A stretch of 64,000 nt of DNA from Deltaproteobacteria bacterium IMCC39146 (GTDB lineage: Bacteria; Desulfobacterota; Desulfuromonadia; Desulfuromonadales; BM103), in NCBI GenBank assembly GCA_030005635.1, contig JARUHP010000003.1, forward strand, positions 153,892 to 217,891. Direction: 5' to 3'. The notes beneath the pieces are model-generated. The model had not been told where the DNA came from. It worked only from the letters and a program-made list of their open reading frames with translations, and made no database searches. Of this stretch, positions 34,638-44,870 are shown one piece after another (position 1 is the stretch's first letter; each line of letters starts with the position of its first letter). The position numbers and the translations under genes are program-made.

Positions 34638-37118
34638 ATGGTTAACCTGACAATCGACGGTAAACAGGTCACGGTCAGCAAGGCAGCGACGATTTACGAA
34701 GCTGCCAAGGAGGCTGGAGTTCATATTCCGGTACTCTGCTATGCCAAGAAGTTGCTGCCTTATGGCGCCTGCCGGGTCTGCCTGGTTGAGGTTGAGCAGA
34801 TGAAGGGTCGTTTGATTCCTTCCTGCACCACGCCGGTTAGTGAAGGTATGGTTGTCATCACCACTTCGGATGAGATCAAGAAAGTCCGTAAGACGGTGAT
34901 GGAGTTCCTTCTGGTCAACCACGTTCTTGATTGCCCGGTTTGCGATAAGGGCGGCGAGTGCGACCTGCAGGATCTGACTTACGAGCTTGGGGCGACTTCC
35001 AACCGTTTTGAGGGTGAGAAGTTCGATCTGCCGACTGATGAAGTCAACCCACTGATCGAACGCAACATGAACCGTTGCGTACTCTGCGGAAAATGCGTCC
35101 GTGTCTGCGACGAAATTGTCGGTTACGGCTCCTACTCATTCATCAATCGCGGCTTTGAGACCAAAATAGCCACAGCATACGATCGTGGCCTGGACTGTGA
35201 ATTCTGCGGTCAATGCCTCTCCATGTGCCCGGTCGGCGCTCTCTTGCCTCGGCCGTTCAAGTTCAAAGCTCGTCCCTGGCAACTCAAAGAAGTTGATTCG
35301 GTCTGCGGTTACTGCGGTAATGGCTGTACTGTTACCCTGGGCGTTAAAGACCATAAAGTTGAGACGATTCGCTTCAATGACAAAATAGGTGTCAACGATG
35401 GCAACCTTTGTGTGCGTGGTCGTTTTGGCTACTCCTATGTCAACCATGAAGACCGCTTGACCAAGCCGTTGGTTCGTAAGAACGGAGAGCTGGTTGAAGC
35501 TGATTGGGATGAGGCGCTACAAGCTGTTGCCGATGGCCTATCCAAAGCGCAGCAGGGACAAGGTGTAGGCATTCTCTCTGGAGCACGTCTGACCAATGAG
35601 GAGCTCTATCTTCTCAAGCAAGTTGCTAAAGTGGTTGGCACAGAGAATCTCGATCACTCCGGTGGCGAATGCTACAAAGGTGTCACAGAAGGCCTTAAGG
35701 GCGCTCTCGGTGTTGCCGCCTCAACTGCAACCTTCCCGCAAATTGAAAAAACGAATGTCATTCTGGCAATTCGCTCAGACTTTTACGAAACCCATCCTGT
35801 TGTCGGCATGGTGGTCAATCAGGCTATTCGTCGCAATGGAGCAAAGCTCGCCATTGTCGCTGATAAAAAAGGCAAGCTTGATAAGCTACCCGGCGCCAAA
35901 ACTCTTCTGAGTAAGCCCGGCTTGGAGCTTGATGTCCTCAATGCTATGGCAAGGCTTCTTCTCGATGAAGGTCTGGCTCAGACTGAAGGCATTGAAGGTC
36001 TTGAAGACCTCAAAACTGCTCTGGCTGACTTTGAGCCGTCTCAGGTTGCAGAGCGTACTGGTGTTGACCTGGAAACTCTGCAGGCGACAGCAAGACAACT
36101 GGCAGGTGCGGAAAACAGCGCAATTTTGATGGCCTACGGCTTACCGTATCAAGGCCTTAATAAAGAACTGGCAACAGCCGCAGCCAACCTGGCTCTGCTT
36201 GTCGGCATCCCTGGACGCGAAGGCAGTGGCTTGTATCTCTGCGGTGAGAAGTCAAACAGCCAAGGGGCGATTGACCTCGGCATCCTGCCACAAAACGCTG
36301 GTAAAGGTGCTCAGCAGATGCTGGATGCAGCCGCTGAAGGTAAGTTGGACGGCCTCTACGTTGTCGCTGAAGATCCACTGAGCAGCTACCCCGATCGAGA
36401 CAAGGTCGCTAAGGCCTTTGATAAAGTTCCTTTCCTGGTAGTTCAGGATCTGTTTCTCTCGCCCACCGCCGAGCAGGCTGATGTGGTTCTGCCCGCAGCT
36501 TCCTTTGCCGAGAAGGATGGAACCTTTACCAATGCCGAACGCCGCATCCAAAGAGTGCGTCCTGGCATCCCGAGTCCTGGTGAAGCGCGCACTGATGGTG
36601 CCATCTTTTCAGCGTTAGCGAATAAACTGGGCAGCACAGTCACCTTCACCGGTCCTGCGGCCATCTTTGCCGAAATCGGTAAAGACACCAAGGCTTATGC
36701 CGAGTTCAACTTCAATGAGATTGGGCCGCAAGGCGTTGTCTGGGGTGGCGAGGTATTGCAGCCTGTTTGCAAAAAAGTGGTTGCTGTCAGCGGAGGCAGT
36801 TCAGTCAAAGGCGATTTCCAGTTGGTAACCGGCAGTGCCCTCTATCACAGCGGTACGGTTTCCACAAAGGCTAAAGGTCCAATGGCCGTTCTTTCTGAGC
36901 CTTATCTTGAACTCAGCCGTGAAGATGCTAAAGCGTTGAGCGTTGTTGACGGTGACCTTGTCAAGGTGGCTGGCAACGGTACTGAACTGAAACTGAAAGT
37001 AAAAGTTGGTAATCGACTGCCAAAAGGGGTTGTTTTCGCTCCTTATCACTTTGCTGAGGCCAATGTGAATCGCCTCTATAAAGGTGAACCGGTAATCGCA
37101 GTTACCGTCAGCAAATAG
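34638..37118 (+). CDS. nuoG: NADH-quinone oxidoreductase subunit G
   Basis: This 826-residue 75-kDa subunit has an N-terminal plant-type 2Fe-2S domain (CYAKKLLPYGACRVC and PSC), a His-Cys cluster motif (HVLDCPVCDKGGECDLQ), two 4Fe-4S motifs (CVLCGKCVRVC, CEFCGQCLSMCP) and then a molybdopterin-oxidoreductase-like domain with CGYCGNGC near residue 220. Molybdopterin itself is normally absent in NuoG. The NuoG-NuoH gap is 98 bases with a small hairpin. Confidence 0.95.
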   Translation: MVNLTIDGKQVTVSKAATIYEAAKEAGVHIPVLCYAKKLLPYGACRVCLVEVEQMKGRLIPSCTTPVSEGMVVITTSDEIKKVRKTVMEFLLVNHVLDCPVCDKGGECDLQDLTYELGATSNRFEGEKFDLPTDEVNPLIERNMNRCVLCGKCVRVCDEIVGYGSYSFINRGFETKIATAYDRGLDCEFCGQCLSMCPVGALLPRPFKFKARPWQLKEVDSVCGYCGNGCTVTLGVKDHKVETIRFNDKIGVNDGNLCVRGRFGYSYVNHEDRLTKPLVRKNGELVEADWDEALQAVADGLSKAQQGQGVGILSGARLTNEELYLLKQVAKVVGTENLDHSGGECYKGVTEGLKGALGVAASTATFPQIEKTNVILAIRSDFYETHPVVGMVVNQAIRRNGAKLAIVADKKGKLDKLPGAKTLLSKPGLELDVLNAMARLLLDEGLAQTEGIEGLEDLKTALADFEPSQVAERTGVDLETLQATARQLAGAENSAILMAYGLPYQGLNKELATAAANLALLVGIPGREGSGLYLCGEKSNSQGAIDLGILPQNAGKGAQQMLDAAAEGKLDGLYVVAEDPLSSYPDRDKVAKAFDKVPFLVVQDLFLSPTAEQADVVLPAASFAEKDGTFTNAERRIQRVRPGIPSPGEARTDGAIFSALANKLGSTVTFTGPAAIFAEIGKDTKAYAEFNFNEIGPQGVVWGGEVLQPVCKKVVAVSGGSSVKGDFQLVTGSALYHSGTVSTKAKGPMAVLSEPYLELSREDAKALSVVDGDLVKVAGNGTELKLKVKVGNRLPKGVVFAPYHFAEANVNRLYKGEPVIAVTVSK

Positions 37119-37216
37119 AATTTGTGGATATATACCGTTTTTGCGCACTTGAGCGCACTACGGTGTGAATAGACACGCAACACTAAGATCAATCTGATAC
37201 GAGGAAGAGGAAGATC

Positions 37217-38281
37217 ATGACGCCTGAAATGCTGAGCCTCTCTAACAGTCCTGGTTTGTTTGTCGGGATAATGTTGGTAAAAATTCTGGTTGTATTTGGT
37301 GTGACTATGCTCATCGTTGCTTACGCAACCTGGTGTGAGCGTAAGGTCATCGGTCATATGCAGACCCGCCTTGGGCCAATGCGTACCGGTTGGCACGGCC
37401 TTTTGCAGCCGATTGCCGATGGTATCAAGTTGTTCTTCAAAGAGGACCTCATCCCATCTGAATCAACTAAGGTGCCTTTTTTGCTGGCCCCTATGATGAT
37501 ACTGGTCCCGGCATTGATTACGGTTGCCGTAATCCCCTTCGGCCCTGACATCAGCGTGGGTGGGTTCCTGATTCCCCAGCAGATTACCGACCTGAACATC
37601 GGTGTTTTGTACATCCTTGCTTTCGCGGGTTTAGGAATCTACGGCATCGTTCTTGCCGGATGGGCATCCAACAGTAAATACTCTCTGCTCGGCGGCGTAC
37701 GTGCCTCAGCCCAGATGATCTCTTACGAACTGGCGGCTGGCGTGTCGATCATTGCAATCTTCATGCTCTCTGAAACACTCAGTCTGCGTGAAATCGTTTT
37801 TTTGCAGCAACAGGATCTCTGGGGTGTCTGTTCATTCGTACCAAACTGGTATGTTTTCACCCAACCGCTGGCCTTTTGTCTCTTCATCATAACGGGTCTG
37901 GCTGAAATCAACCGGACTCCGTTTGATATGCCTGAGGCTGAGAGTGAGCTGGTCTCCGGTTTCTGCACCGAGTACTCCTCCATGAAGTATGCCCTCTTTT
38001 TCATGGCTGAATACGCCAACATGATCGTTATTGCTGCGATCGCTGCCACACTCTTTCTCGGTGGCTGGAGCGCTCCTCTCAACATCGGCATCTTTACCAT
38101 GATCCCCGGTTTTGTCTGGTTACTCCTGAAGATCTTCTCGATGATGTTCTTCTTTATGTGGCTGCGTGCCACCTTCCCCCGTGTCCGTTATGACCAACTG
38201 ATGCGCTTGGGCTGGAAAGTATTGTTGCCGCTGGCCCTGGCTAATGTCGTGATTACCGGCCTCGTGGTCGTGATTTTCTAA
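37217..38281 (+). CDS. nuoH: NADH-quinone oxidoreductase subunit H
   Basis: This 354-residue membrane subunit with eight or more helices joins the peripheral and membrane arms and lines the quinone chamber. The family motif EINRTPFDMPEAESELVSGF is present, as is GVRASAQMISYELA. The ribosome binding site GGAAGAGGAAG precedes ATG 37217. Confidence 0.97.
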   Translation: MTPEMLSLSNSPGLFVGIMLVKILVVFGVTMLIVAYATWCERKVIGHMQTRLGPMRTGWHGLLQPIADGIKLFFKEDLIPSESTKVPFLLAPMMILVPALITVAVIPFGPDISVGGFLIPQQITDLNIGVLYILAFAGLGIYGIVLAGWASNSKYSLLGGVRASAQMISYELAAGVSIIAIFMLSETLSLREIVFLQQQDLWGVCSFVPNWYVFTQPLAFCLFIITGLAEINRTPFDMPEAESELVSGFCTEYSSMKYALFFMAEYANMIVIAAIAATLFLGGWSAPLNIGIFTMIPGFVWLLLKIFSMMFFFMWLRATFPRVRYDQLMRLGWKVLLPLALANVVITGLVVVIF

Positions 38282-38316
38282 TAACCGTTACCTTTGAGTC
38301 TTTAAGAGGTCTGATC

Positions 38317-38712
38317 ATGTTCAAAGAATTTGCCAAAGGTCTGAGCATCACCTTCAAGCACTTGCTGCCAGGTCATTCAACGACCGTGCAGTACCCGACA
38401 GTTAAACTTAAGCCGTCCGATCGGTTCCGTGGCTTGCATCGCCTGGTTCCTTCTCAGGATCGCGAAAAATGCGTCGCCTGTTACCTTTGCCCAACTGTCT
38501 GCCCGGCTAAATGCATTACGGTTGAGTCAGCAGAGAATGAGAAGGGCGAGAAGTACCCAAAAGTTTACACGATTGACATGCTGCGTTGCATCTTCTGCGG
38601 TTACTGCGTTGAAGCCTGCCCGGTAGAGGCTATCGAAATGACGGGTGCTTATGAACTGGCCAATTACGAGCGTGAAGACTTTCAGTTCACCAAAGAGCGG
38701 CTGCTGAAGTAA
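38317..38712 (+). CDS. nuoI: NADH-quinone oxidoreductase subunit I
   Basis: This 131-residue ferredoxin-like subunit has two 4Fe-4S motifs, CVACYLCPTVCPAKC and CIFCGYCVEACPVEAI (clusters N6a and N6b). An N-terminal amphipathic stretch rests on the membrane. It carries electrons to NuoB and is close to the minimal family length. Confidence 0.96.
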   Translation: MFKEFAKGLSITFKHLLPGHSTTVQYPTVKLKPSDRFRGLHRLVPSQDREKCVACYLCPTVCPAKCITVESAENEKGEKYPKVYTIDMLRCIFCGYCVEACPVEAIEMTGAYELANYEREDFQFTKERLLK

Positions 38713-38733
38713 GCCAAGGGGAGCATAAAACTA

Positions 38734-39237
38734 ATGGAACTCATTTTTTTCTATCTGATAGCGATTGTTGCCGTGGCCTCCGGATTTCTGGTTATCCGCT
38801 GTCAAAGCCCGGTCAATAGCGCTCTTGGTCTGGTCAACACCTTTTTCTGCCTGGCTATTTTTTATGTCATGCTGCACGCCCCCTTTATGGCGGCGATCCA
38901 GATCATGGTTTATGCCGGGGCGATCATGGTTTTGATCATCTTTGTTATTATGCTGCTTAACCTTGGTACGGAAGCGCGCAAGCGTTATACCACCGGGGTT
39001 GTCTGGTCAGCTATCGCCAGCCTGTTGGTCTTGTTCAATGTAATGTACTTCATAAAGCGTGGTCGCGTGACCGGTGCTGAAGGAGACATCACTTCGTATA
39101 CGGTTGAAAGCGTCGGTCATGTCGAGTTGATCGGTAAGGCATTGTTCACCGAGTACCTGCTGCCCTTTGAAATTGCTTCCATCTTGTTACTGGTGGCAAT
39201 AGTCGGCGCGGTCGTTCTCGCCAAAAAAGAAGTTTAA
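38734..39237 (+). CDS. nuoJ: NADH-quinone oxidoreductase subunit J
   Basis: This 167-residue membrane subunit has five predicted helices; helix 3 contains the MVYAGAIMVLIIFVIMLL segment that holds the hinge and pi-bulge of the family. It ends shortly after the fifth helix with KKEV. Confidence 0.95.
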   Translation: MELIFFYLIAIVAVASGFLVIRCQSPVNSALGLVNTFFCLAIFYVMLHAPFMAAIQIMVYAGAIMVLIIFVIMLLNLGTEARKRYTTGVVWSAIASLLVLFNVMYFIKRGRVTGAEGDITSYTVESVGHVELIGKALFTEYLLPFEIASILLLVAIVGAVVLAKKEV

Positions 39238-39265
39238 AGCGTAGCGGACTACGGGAGACATACCA

Positions 39266-39568
39266 ATGATAACTGTTTACCACTACATGACTGTTGCCGC
39301 GATCCTCTTTGCCATGGGCACCTACGGTGTTCTGACTCGGCGAAATGCGATTGTCATCTTCATGTGTATCGAATTGATGCTTAACTCGGTCAACCTGACC
39401 TTCATCGCATTGTCGAGTCATTTGCAAAACATGGACGGTCAGGTCTTTGTTTTATTTGTAATGGCCGTTGCAGCAGCTGAGGCGGGAGTTGGTCTGGCAT
39501 TGATGATCGCATTCTATAGAAACCGTGATTCGATCGATGTCGATGATATTAACCTGATGAAATTGTGA
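39266..39568 (+). CDS. nuoK: NADH-quinone oxidoreductase subunit K
   Basis: This 100-residue three-helix membrane subunit has the buried glutamates in [10 protein letters not shown] and [11 protein letters not shown], required for proton transfer in the family. It is related to MnhC/MrpC. Confidence 0.96.
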   Translation: MITVYHYMTVAAILFAMGTYGVLTRRNAIVIFMCIELMLNSVNLTFIALSSHLQNMDGQVFVLFVMAVAAAEAGVGLALMIAFYRNRDSIDVDDINLMKL

Positions 39569-39624
39569 TCGGTGTGAACCGTTCACTTCCCCTAAGAAGT
39601 TTACTTCGTTCGGAGGAGAGATAG

Positions 39625-41613
39625 ATGTACGATAAACTGTGGCTTATACCATTCTTCCCGTTACTCGGCGCAATTATTAACGGGTTGCTTGGCAAGCGGT
39701 TCATCAAGAACGAAAAGGTCATCGGTGCGATTGGTACTGGTATGTTATTCCTTTCGTTCCTGGTTTCCTGCAAGTACTTTATCCAGCTACTTGGCGATTC
39801 CGTCAAGTCTCACCAGAATGTTATTGCATCCTGGATGTCAGTTGGCAAACTGCAGGTGGACTGGGGCTTTCTACTTGATCCGCTCTCTGCCCTGATGATC
39901 ATGGTTGTCACTGGTGTGGGTACTTTGATCCATCTCTACTCCATTGGTTACATGCATGGTGAAGAAGGTTTCTACCGTTACTTCAGTTACCTTAACCTCT
40001 TCGTCTTCTCCATGCTCATGCTGGTGCTCGGCAACAACGCACTGGTCATGTTTGTCGGTTGGGAAGGTGTCGGTCTCTGCTCCTACCTGCTGATCGGCTA
40101 CTACTTCGAAAAGAAGAGTGCCGGTGACGCCGCGAAGAAAGCGTTTGTTATGAACCGTGTTGGTGACTTTGGTTTCCTGCTCGGTCTCTTTACCCTCTTC
40201 TGGGCGCTGGGAAGCCATGGTGTCTGGACAATTAATTTTGTCGAAATTACGGAAAATGCTCACCTGCTCTCCGGCGATATGATTCTAGGTGCCAGCGTGA
40301 CCACAGTGGCAACCCTCTGCTTCTTCCTCGGTGCAACCGGTAAGTCGGCTCAGCTGCCGCTCTTCACCTGGCTGCCTGATGCGATGGAAGGCCCGACCCC
40401 CGTCTCTGCCCTGATCCATGCTGCAACCATGGTCACCGCCGGTGTCTACATGATCGGCCGTATGAACATTCTCTTTGCCATGAGTCCAACCACTATGTTC
40501 GTGGTTGCACTGGTTGGCGCATTGACGGCGATCTTCGCCGCGACCATCGGTTTTGCTCAGAACGACATTAAACGAGTTCTTGCGTACTCGACAGTTTCCC
40601 AGCTTGGCTTCATGTTCGTGGCAATGGGTGTCGGTGCATTTACTGCCGGTATCTTCCATCTGATGACTCATGCCTTCTTTAAGGCTTGTCTCTTCCTTGG
40701 CTCCGGTTCTGTTATTCACGCCATGCATCATGCCTTGCACCACGCGCATCTTGATGATGACGCACAGGACATGCGCAACATGGGTGGCCTGCGTAAAAAG
40801 ATGCCTATTACTTGGGCGACTTTCGGCATCTCATGCTTGGCTATATCGGGACTGCCTTTCTTTTCCGGATTCTTCTCCAAGGATGAAATTCTCTGGTGGG
40901 CTTTCGCTTCGACTCGAGGCAACAAAGTGATCTGGGTGATCGTTGTGGTCGCTGCCTTTATGACCGCCTTCTACATGTTCCGCTGTCTCTACATGACTTT
41001 TTATGGAGAGCAGAAGACCAACCCTAAAGCGAAAGATCATGTCCATGAGTCACCATGGGTGATCACACTGCCTCTGGTTGTTCTCGCTGGTTTGGCGACG
41101 GTTGGTGGCCTGATCGGTATTCCGCATGCAATAGATATTGCTCATGTCGGTAATAAGTTGAACGCGTTCCTGGCACCGGTCTTCCATCACAGCCAGGAAC
41201 TTTACAAGATCGAAGCTCATGGTTCTGCCAGTACTGAGATCATCCTGATGGTCTTCTCGGTTGCTATTGCCTTGGCCGGTATCGGCTTCGCAACAGTCAT
41301 GTACATGAAGGATCCTTCGCTGCCAGGTAAATTCACTGCTAAGTTCCCTACTCTGCATCGTGTAGTCTTCAACAAATGGTATGTCGATGAAATCTACGAC
41401 ACGCTTTTCGTGAACAGCACCAAAAAGCTCGGCATCTTCTGTTGGAAGGGCTTTGACGTCAAGGTGGTCGATGGCATTGTCAACGGTATTGCCAAGCTGG
41501 TCGGCGCTCTATCATCAGTGTTGCGTTATACGCAATCTGGTTTGTTCACAAATTATGCCCTGACTATGGTTCTCGGCACAGTGGTCATGTTGGCCATTTT
41601 TATCCTCAACTAA
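39625..41613 (+). CDS. nuoL: NADH-quinone oxidoreductase subunit L (proton channel)
   Basis: This 662-residue antiporter-like subunit has fourteen or more helices and a C-terminal lateral helix. FVGWEGVGLCSYLLIG holds the key Glu of helix 5. TGKSAQLPLFTWLPDAMEGPTPVSALIHAATMV includes the family Lys and His. The DEIYD segment near residue 590 precedes the last anchoring helix. Confidence 0.96.
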   Translation: MYDKLWLIPFFPLLGAIINGLLGKRFIKNEKVIGAIGTGMLFLSFLVSCKYFIQLLGDSVKSHQNVIASWMSVGKLQVDWGFLLDPLSALMIMVVTGVGTLIHLYSIGYMHGEEGFYRYFSYLNLFVFSMLMLVLGNNALVMFVGWEGVGLCSYLLIGYYFEKKSAGDAAKKAFVMNRVGDFGFLLGLFTLFWALGSHGVWTINFVEITENAHLLSGDMILGASVTTVATLCFFLGATGKSAQLPLFTWLPDAMEGPTPVSALIHAATMVTAGVYMIGRMNILFAMSPTTMFVVALVGALTAIFAATIGFAQNDIKRVLAYSTVSQLGFMFVAMGVGAFTAGIFHLMTHAFFKACLFLGSGSVIHAMHHALHHAHLDDDAQDMRNMGGLRKKMPITWATFGISCLAISGLPFFSGFFSKDEILWWAFASTRGNKVIWVIVVVAAFMTAFYMFRCLYMTFYGEQKTNPKAKDHVHESPWVITLPLVVLAGLATVGGLIGIPHAIDIAHVGNKLNAFLAPVFHHSQELYKIEAHGSASTEIILMVFSVAIALAGIGFATVMYMKDPSLPGKFTAKFPTLHRVVFNKWYVDEIYDTLFVNSTKKLGIFCWKGFDVKVVDGIVNGIAKLVGALSSVLRYTQSGLFTNYALTMVLGTVVMLAIFILN

Positions 41614-41653
41614 GGGTATAACGTTCAAGCGTTGATATAAGGAGCAGTGACCC

Positions 41654-43222
41654 ATGAATGACCATCTTCTGAGCCTGATGACATTTTTCCCGCTGGTGGG
41701 GATGTTGATTATCCTCTTCCTGCCTCGGGAAGCCGACCGACTGATCAAGACAGTTACGTTGGTCGTAACGATTATCGTTTTCTTCATCAGTCTGCCGTTG
41801 GCGTTCGACGATGTTTTTGCAACCTCGTCGGCGATGCACTATACAGAGTTCGTTAATTGGATCAGTGTCGGCGACTATTTCCAAATGAACTACAATGTCG
41901 GCATCGACGGCATCAGCCTCTGGCTCGTGTTGTTGACGACCTTCATTATGCCGATTGCCATTCTTTCGACCTGGCACGCTATCGATAAGAACACCAAGGG
42001 CTTTATGGCTTTGGCGCTGCTTCTCGAAACCGGCATGCTTGGCGCATTTATCTCTCTTGACCTGTTCCTCTTCTATGTTTTCTGGGAGTTGATGTTGGTG
42101 CCGATGTATTTCATGATCGGTATCTGGGGTGGCAAGAATCGCATCTATGCAGCGGTTAAATTCTTTATCTTTACCGCAGTCGGCTCTCTCCTGATGCTGG
42201 TTGCTATCATCTATGTTTACTACTACTCGGTTCAGGCCGGTGTTCCTTTCGAGAATGGCTTCAGCGTCGTTCATTTCGCTCAAATGGATATCCCTGCACA
42301 CCTGCAGACCTGGCTGTTTGCTGCCTTTGCCTTCAGCTTTGCCATCAAGGTGCCAATGTTCCCGGTTCATACCTGGCTGCCTGATGCACATACCGAGGCA
42401 CCTACCGCTGGTTCCGTTATCTTGGCAGCAATCCTGTTGAAGATGGGTACTTACGGTTACGTCCGTTTCGCTATCCCGCTTTTCCCGGAAGCAACCATGC
42501 AGTTTACGCCGTTCCTGGCACTGCTGGCCGTCATTGGTATTATCTACGGCGCCCTGGTTGCCATGATGCAGGATGATGTTAAAAAGCTCGTCGCTTACTC
42601 ATCCGTGTCTCACCTTGGTTTCGTTATGCTCGGTGTCTTTGCCATGAACCTGCAAGGGCTCTCCGGTGGTTTGCTACAAATGATCAACCACGGTATTTCA
42701 ACCGGTGCACTCTTCCTTATCGTCGGCTTCCTCTACGAGCGCAGGCATACTCGTCTGATTGCTGATTTTGGTGGCTTGAGCAAAGTCATGCCGGTCTTCG
42801 CCACAATATTCCTGATTGTGACCTTTTCTTCAATCGGTCTGCCGGGAACCAATGGTTTTGTCGGCGAGTTCCTGATCCTTGTCGGTGCTTTTGAAAGCGA
42901 ACTGCGTATCTTCACTGTCTTTGCTACGACAGGTGTCATCCTTGCCGCTGTTTACATGCTCTGGATGTTCCAACGGGTCATGATGGGTAAGGTGACGAAT
43001 CCGAAGAATGAAAACCTGAAAGATTTGTCAGCTCGTGAAGTTACTATCATGATGCCTTTGCTTATCTTTATCTTCTGGATCGGTATCTACCCGAACACCT
43101 TCCTGGACAAGATGACTCCTGCTCTTGAAAACATGATCAAGCAGGTCAAGGGTAAGCAGCAAATTGCCATGATGGTCGAAGATATGGACCAAACCGTTAC
43201 GCAAGTTACGGTCAACGATTAA
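41654..43222 (+). CDS. nuoM: NADH-quinone oxidoreductase subunit M (proton channel)
   Basis: This 522-residue antiporter-like membrane subunit has FYVFWELMLVPMYFMIG with the key Glu on helix 5. KVPMFPVHTWLPDAHTEAPT carries the channel Lys and His. The ribosome binding site is AAGGAG. It is one of three homologous proton channels (L, M and N). Confidence 0.96.
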   Translation: MNDHLLSLMTFFPLVGMLIILFLPREADRLIKTVTLVVTIIVFFISLPLAFDDVFATSSAMHYTEFVNWISVGDYFQMNYNVGIDGISLWLVLLTTFIMPIAILSTWHAIDKNTKGFMALALLLETGMLGAFISLDLFLFYVFWELMLVPMYFMIGIWGGKNRIYAAVKFFIFTAVGSLLMLVAIIYVYYYSVQAGVPFENGFSVVHFAQMDIPAHLQTWLFAAFAFSFAIKVPMFPVHTWLPDAHTEAPTAGSVILAAILLKMGTYGYVRFAIPLFPEATMQFTPFLALLAVIGIIYGALVAMMQDDVKKLVAYSSVSHLGFVMLGVFAMNLQGLSGGLLQMINHGISTGALFLIVGFLYERRHTRLIADFGGLSKVMPVFATIFLIVTFSSIGLPGTNGFVGEFLILVGAFESELRIFTVFATTGVILAAVYMLWMFQRVMMGKVTNPKNENLKDLSAREVTIMMPLLIFIFWIGIYPNTFLDKMTPALENMIKQVKGKQQIAMMVEDMDQTVTQVTVND

Positions 43223-43255
43223 GTTATTTCTCTATAGCGTCTGAGGAGCCTTTAA

Positions 43256-44716
43256 ATGGAAAACCTGGTGCAAATCGCCCTGCAGAACGTCAACATGGCG
43301 GCCATTTTACCGTCACTGGTACTGACCTGCTTCGGCATGGGATTACTGCTGATCAACGTATTCCTGCCTCGTGGCACCACGCGGCATGCCGTCTGGATCA
43401 GTGTTATTGGCCTCGTGGTAACGGGCTTCTTCGTCTATACCGGTTGGGGTAATCCTCAATATGGTTTCAACGATGCTGTTGCAAATGATAATTATACTGC
43501 TTTCTTCAGTGTGATTTTCCTCTTTGCTGCAGGCCTGACGATTCTCATGTCAGACGATTACCTGACGCGTGAAGGGTATCCGGTCAGCGAGTATTATCCG
43601 CTGATTCTCTTTGCCACAGCAGGTGCAATGTGGATGGCTTCAGGCACAGACATGTTGACGATCTTTCTCGGCCTGGAAGTGATGTCTATTGCTCTTTATG
43701 TCTTGGCTGGTTTCTTCCGTGGCCAGCTTCGCTCCAACGAAGCAGGCCTCAAGTACTTCCTGTTAGGCGCCTTCTCTACAGGATTCCTGCTTTATGGTAT
43801 CGCTCTTATTTATGGCGTAACCGGTTCTACCAAGCTGACAGAAATTGGTATTTACCTGAATGCTCACGGTTCTTTACTGGAAAATCCGATGACTCTGGCG
43901 GGACTCGTCCTGCTCTCCACCGGCTTCCTTTTCAAGATCGCTGCAGCACCGTTCCACATGTGGACCCCTGATGTTTATGAGGGCGCTCCGACTCCTGTTA
44001 CGGCATTCATGAGCGCTGGGCCCAAGGCCGCAGCCTTCGCTGCTTTCCTGCGTATCATGGAATACTGCTTCTTCAGTCTCAAACCTGAGTGGACAGCAAT
44101 GCTCTGGGTTATCGCTGTGCTGACTATGGTCATCGGTAACGTGATTGCCATTCAGCAGACCAACCTCAAGCGTATGCTCGCATACTCTTCGATCGCCCAC
44201 GCTGGTTATGCTCTGGTTGGTTTGGTTGCAGCAAATGAAATTGGCTACTCCGGTATCCTCTTTTACATGCTCGCTTACACCTTTATGAACATCGGTGCCT
44301 TTGCTGTTCTGGTTCTGGCCGGCAAGAAAGGCGAAGACAATCTGACCCTGGAAGGTTTCTCTGGGTTCGGTCTTAAGCGTCCTTTTCTGGGTGTCGCTAT
44401 GACCGTATTCCTCTTCTCTCTGATGGGTCTGCCCCCAACAGCAGGTTTTGCCGGTAAGTTCTACATCTTCGCTGGTGCTGTTAAGGCAGGTTACATCTGG
44501 TTGGCCGTTATTGGTGTTTTGAACTCTGCAGTGTCGCTTTACTACTACCTTCGTATCATGGTCTACATGTACTTCCGTGATGCAGAGGAGGATTACGCCT
44601 GGGTTTCGCTCCCTGCAGCGGCAGTGATTTCTATTGTGATTGCTTTGATCGGTGTTTTCTACCTCGGCATCATTCCTGGTGATGTTATGGAAATGGCCAA
44701 GATGGCTATTTTCTAG
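43256..44716 (+). CDS. nuoN: NADH-quinone oxidoreductase subunit N (proton channel)
   Basis: This 486-residue membrane subunit has FLGLEVMSIALYVLAG with the key Glu, and KIAAAPFHMWTPDVYEGAPTPVTAFMS with the channel Lys. It is the last gene of the fourteen-gene nuo operon; a terminator follows at 44740. Confidence 0.96.
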   Translation: MENLVQIALQNVNMAAILPSLVLTCFGMGLLLINVFLPRGTTRHAVWISVIGLVVTGFFVYTGWGNPQYGFNDAVANDNYTAFFSVIFLFAAGLTILMSDDYLTREGYPVSEYYPLILFATAGAMWMASGTDMLTIFLGLEVMSIALYVLAGFFRGQLRSNEAGLKYFLLGAFSTGFLLYGIALIYGVTGSTKLTEIGIYLNAHGSLLENPMTLAGLVLLSTGFLFKIAAAPFHMWTPDVYEGAPTPVTAFMSAGPKAAAFAAFLRIMEYCFFSLKPEWTAMLWVIAVLTMVIGNVIAIQQTNLKRMLAYSSIAHAGYALVGLVAANEIGYSGILFYMLAYTFMNIGAFAVLVLAGKKGEDNLTLEGFSGFGLKRPFLGVAMTVFLFSLMGLPPTAGFAGKFYIFAGAVKAGYIWLAVIGVLNSAVSLYYYLRIMVYMYFRDAEEDYAWVSLPAAAVISIVIALIGVFYLGIIPGDVMEMAKMAIF

Positions 44717-44739
44717 AAAACGATACGATTTTAATATTA

Positions 44740-44770
44740 AGGCTCCGATCAAATGATCGGAGCCTTTTTT
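44740..44770 (+). terminator. Terminator of the nuo operon
   Basis: AGGCTCCGATC (44740-44750) pairs perfectly with GATCGGAGCCT (44755-44765) over AAAT, and is followed by TTTTT. Confidence 0.92.
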
Positions 44771-44870
44771 AGTTTGATATGAGTTTCTTTCTTCAAAGTT
44801 ATTGGCGTTCTTCTTATCGGACAGTAGTATTGACAAAGTAAAGTATCAACTAAATATCCAATAGGCGTTT

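Noticed and set aside
41606..42391. 261-codon His/Asp/Glu-rich frame opposite nuoM
   Set aside because: The charged composition is the expected complement of hydrophobic membrane codons; not a gene.
43874..44836. 320-codon open frame opposite nuoN
   Set aside because: Same reason as for the frame opposite nuoM; no start signal.
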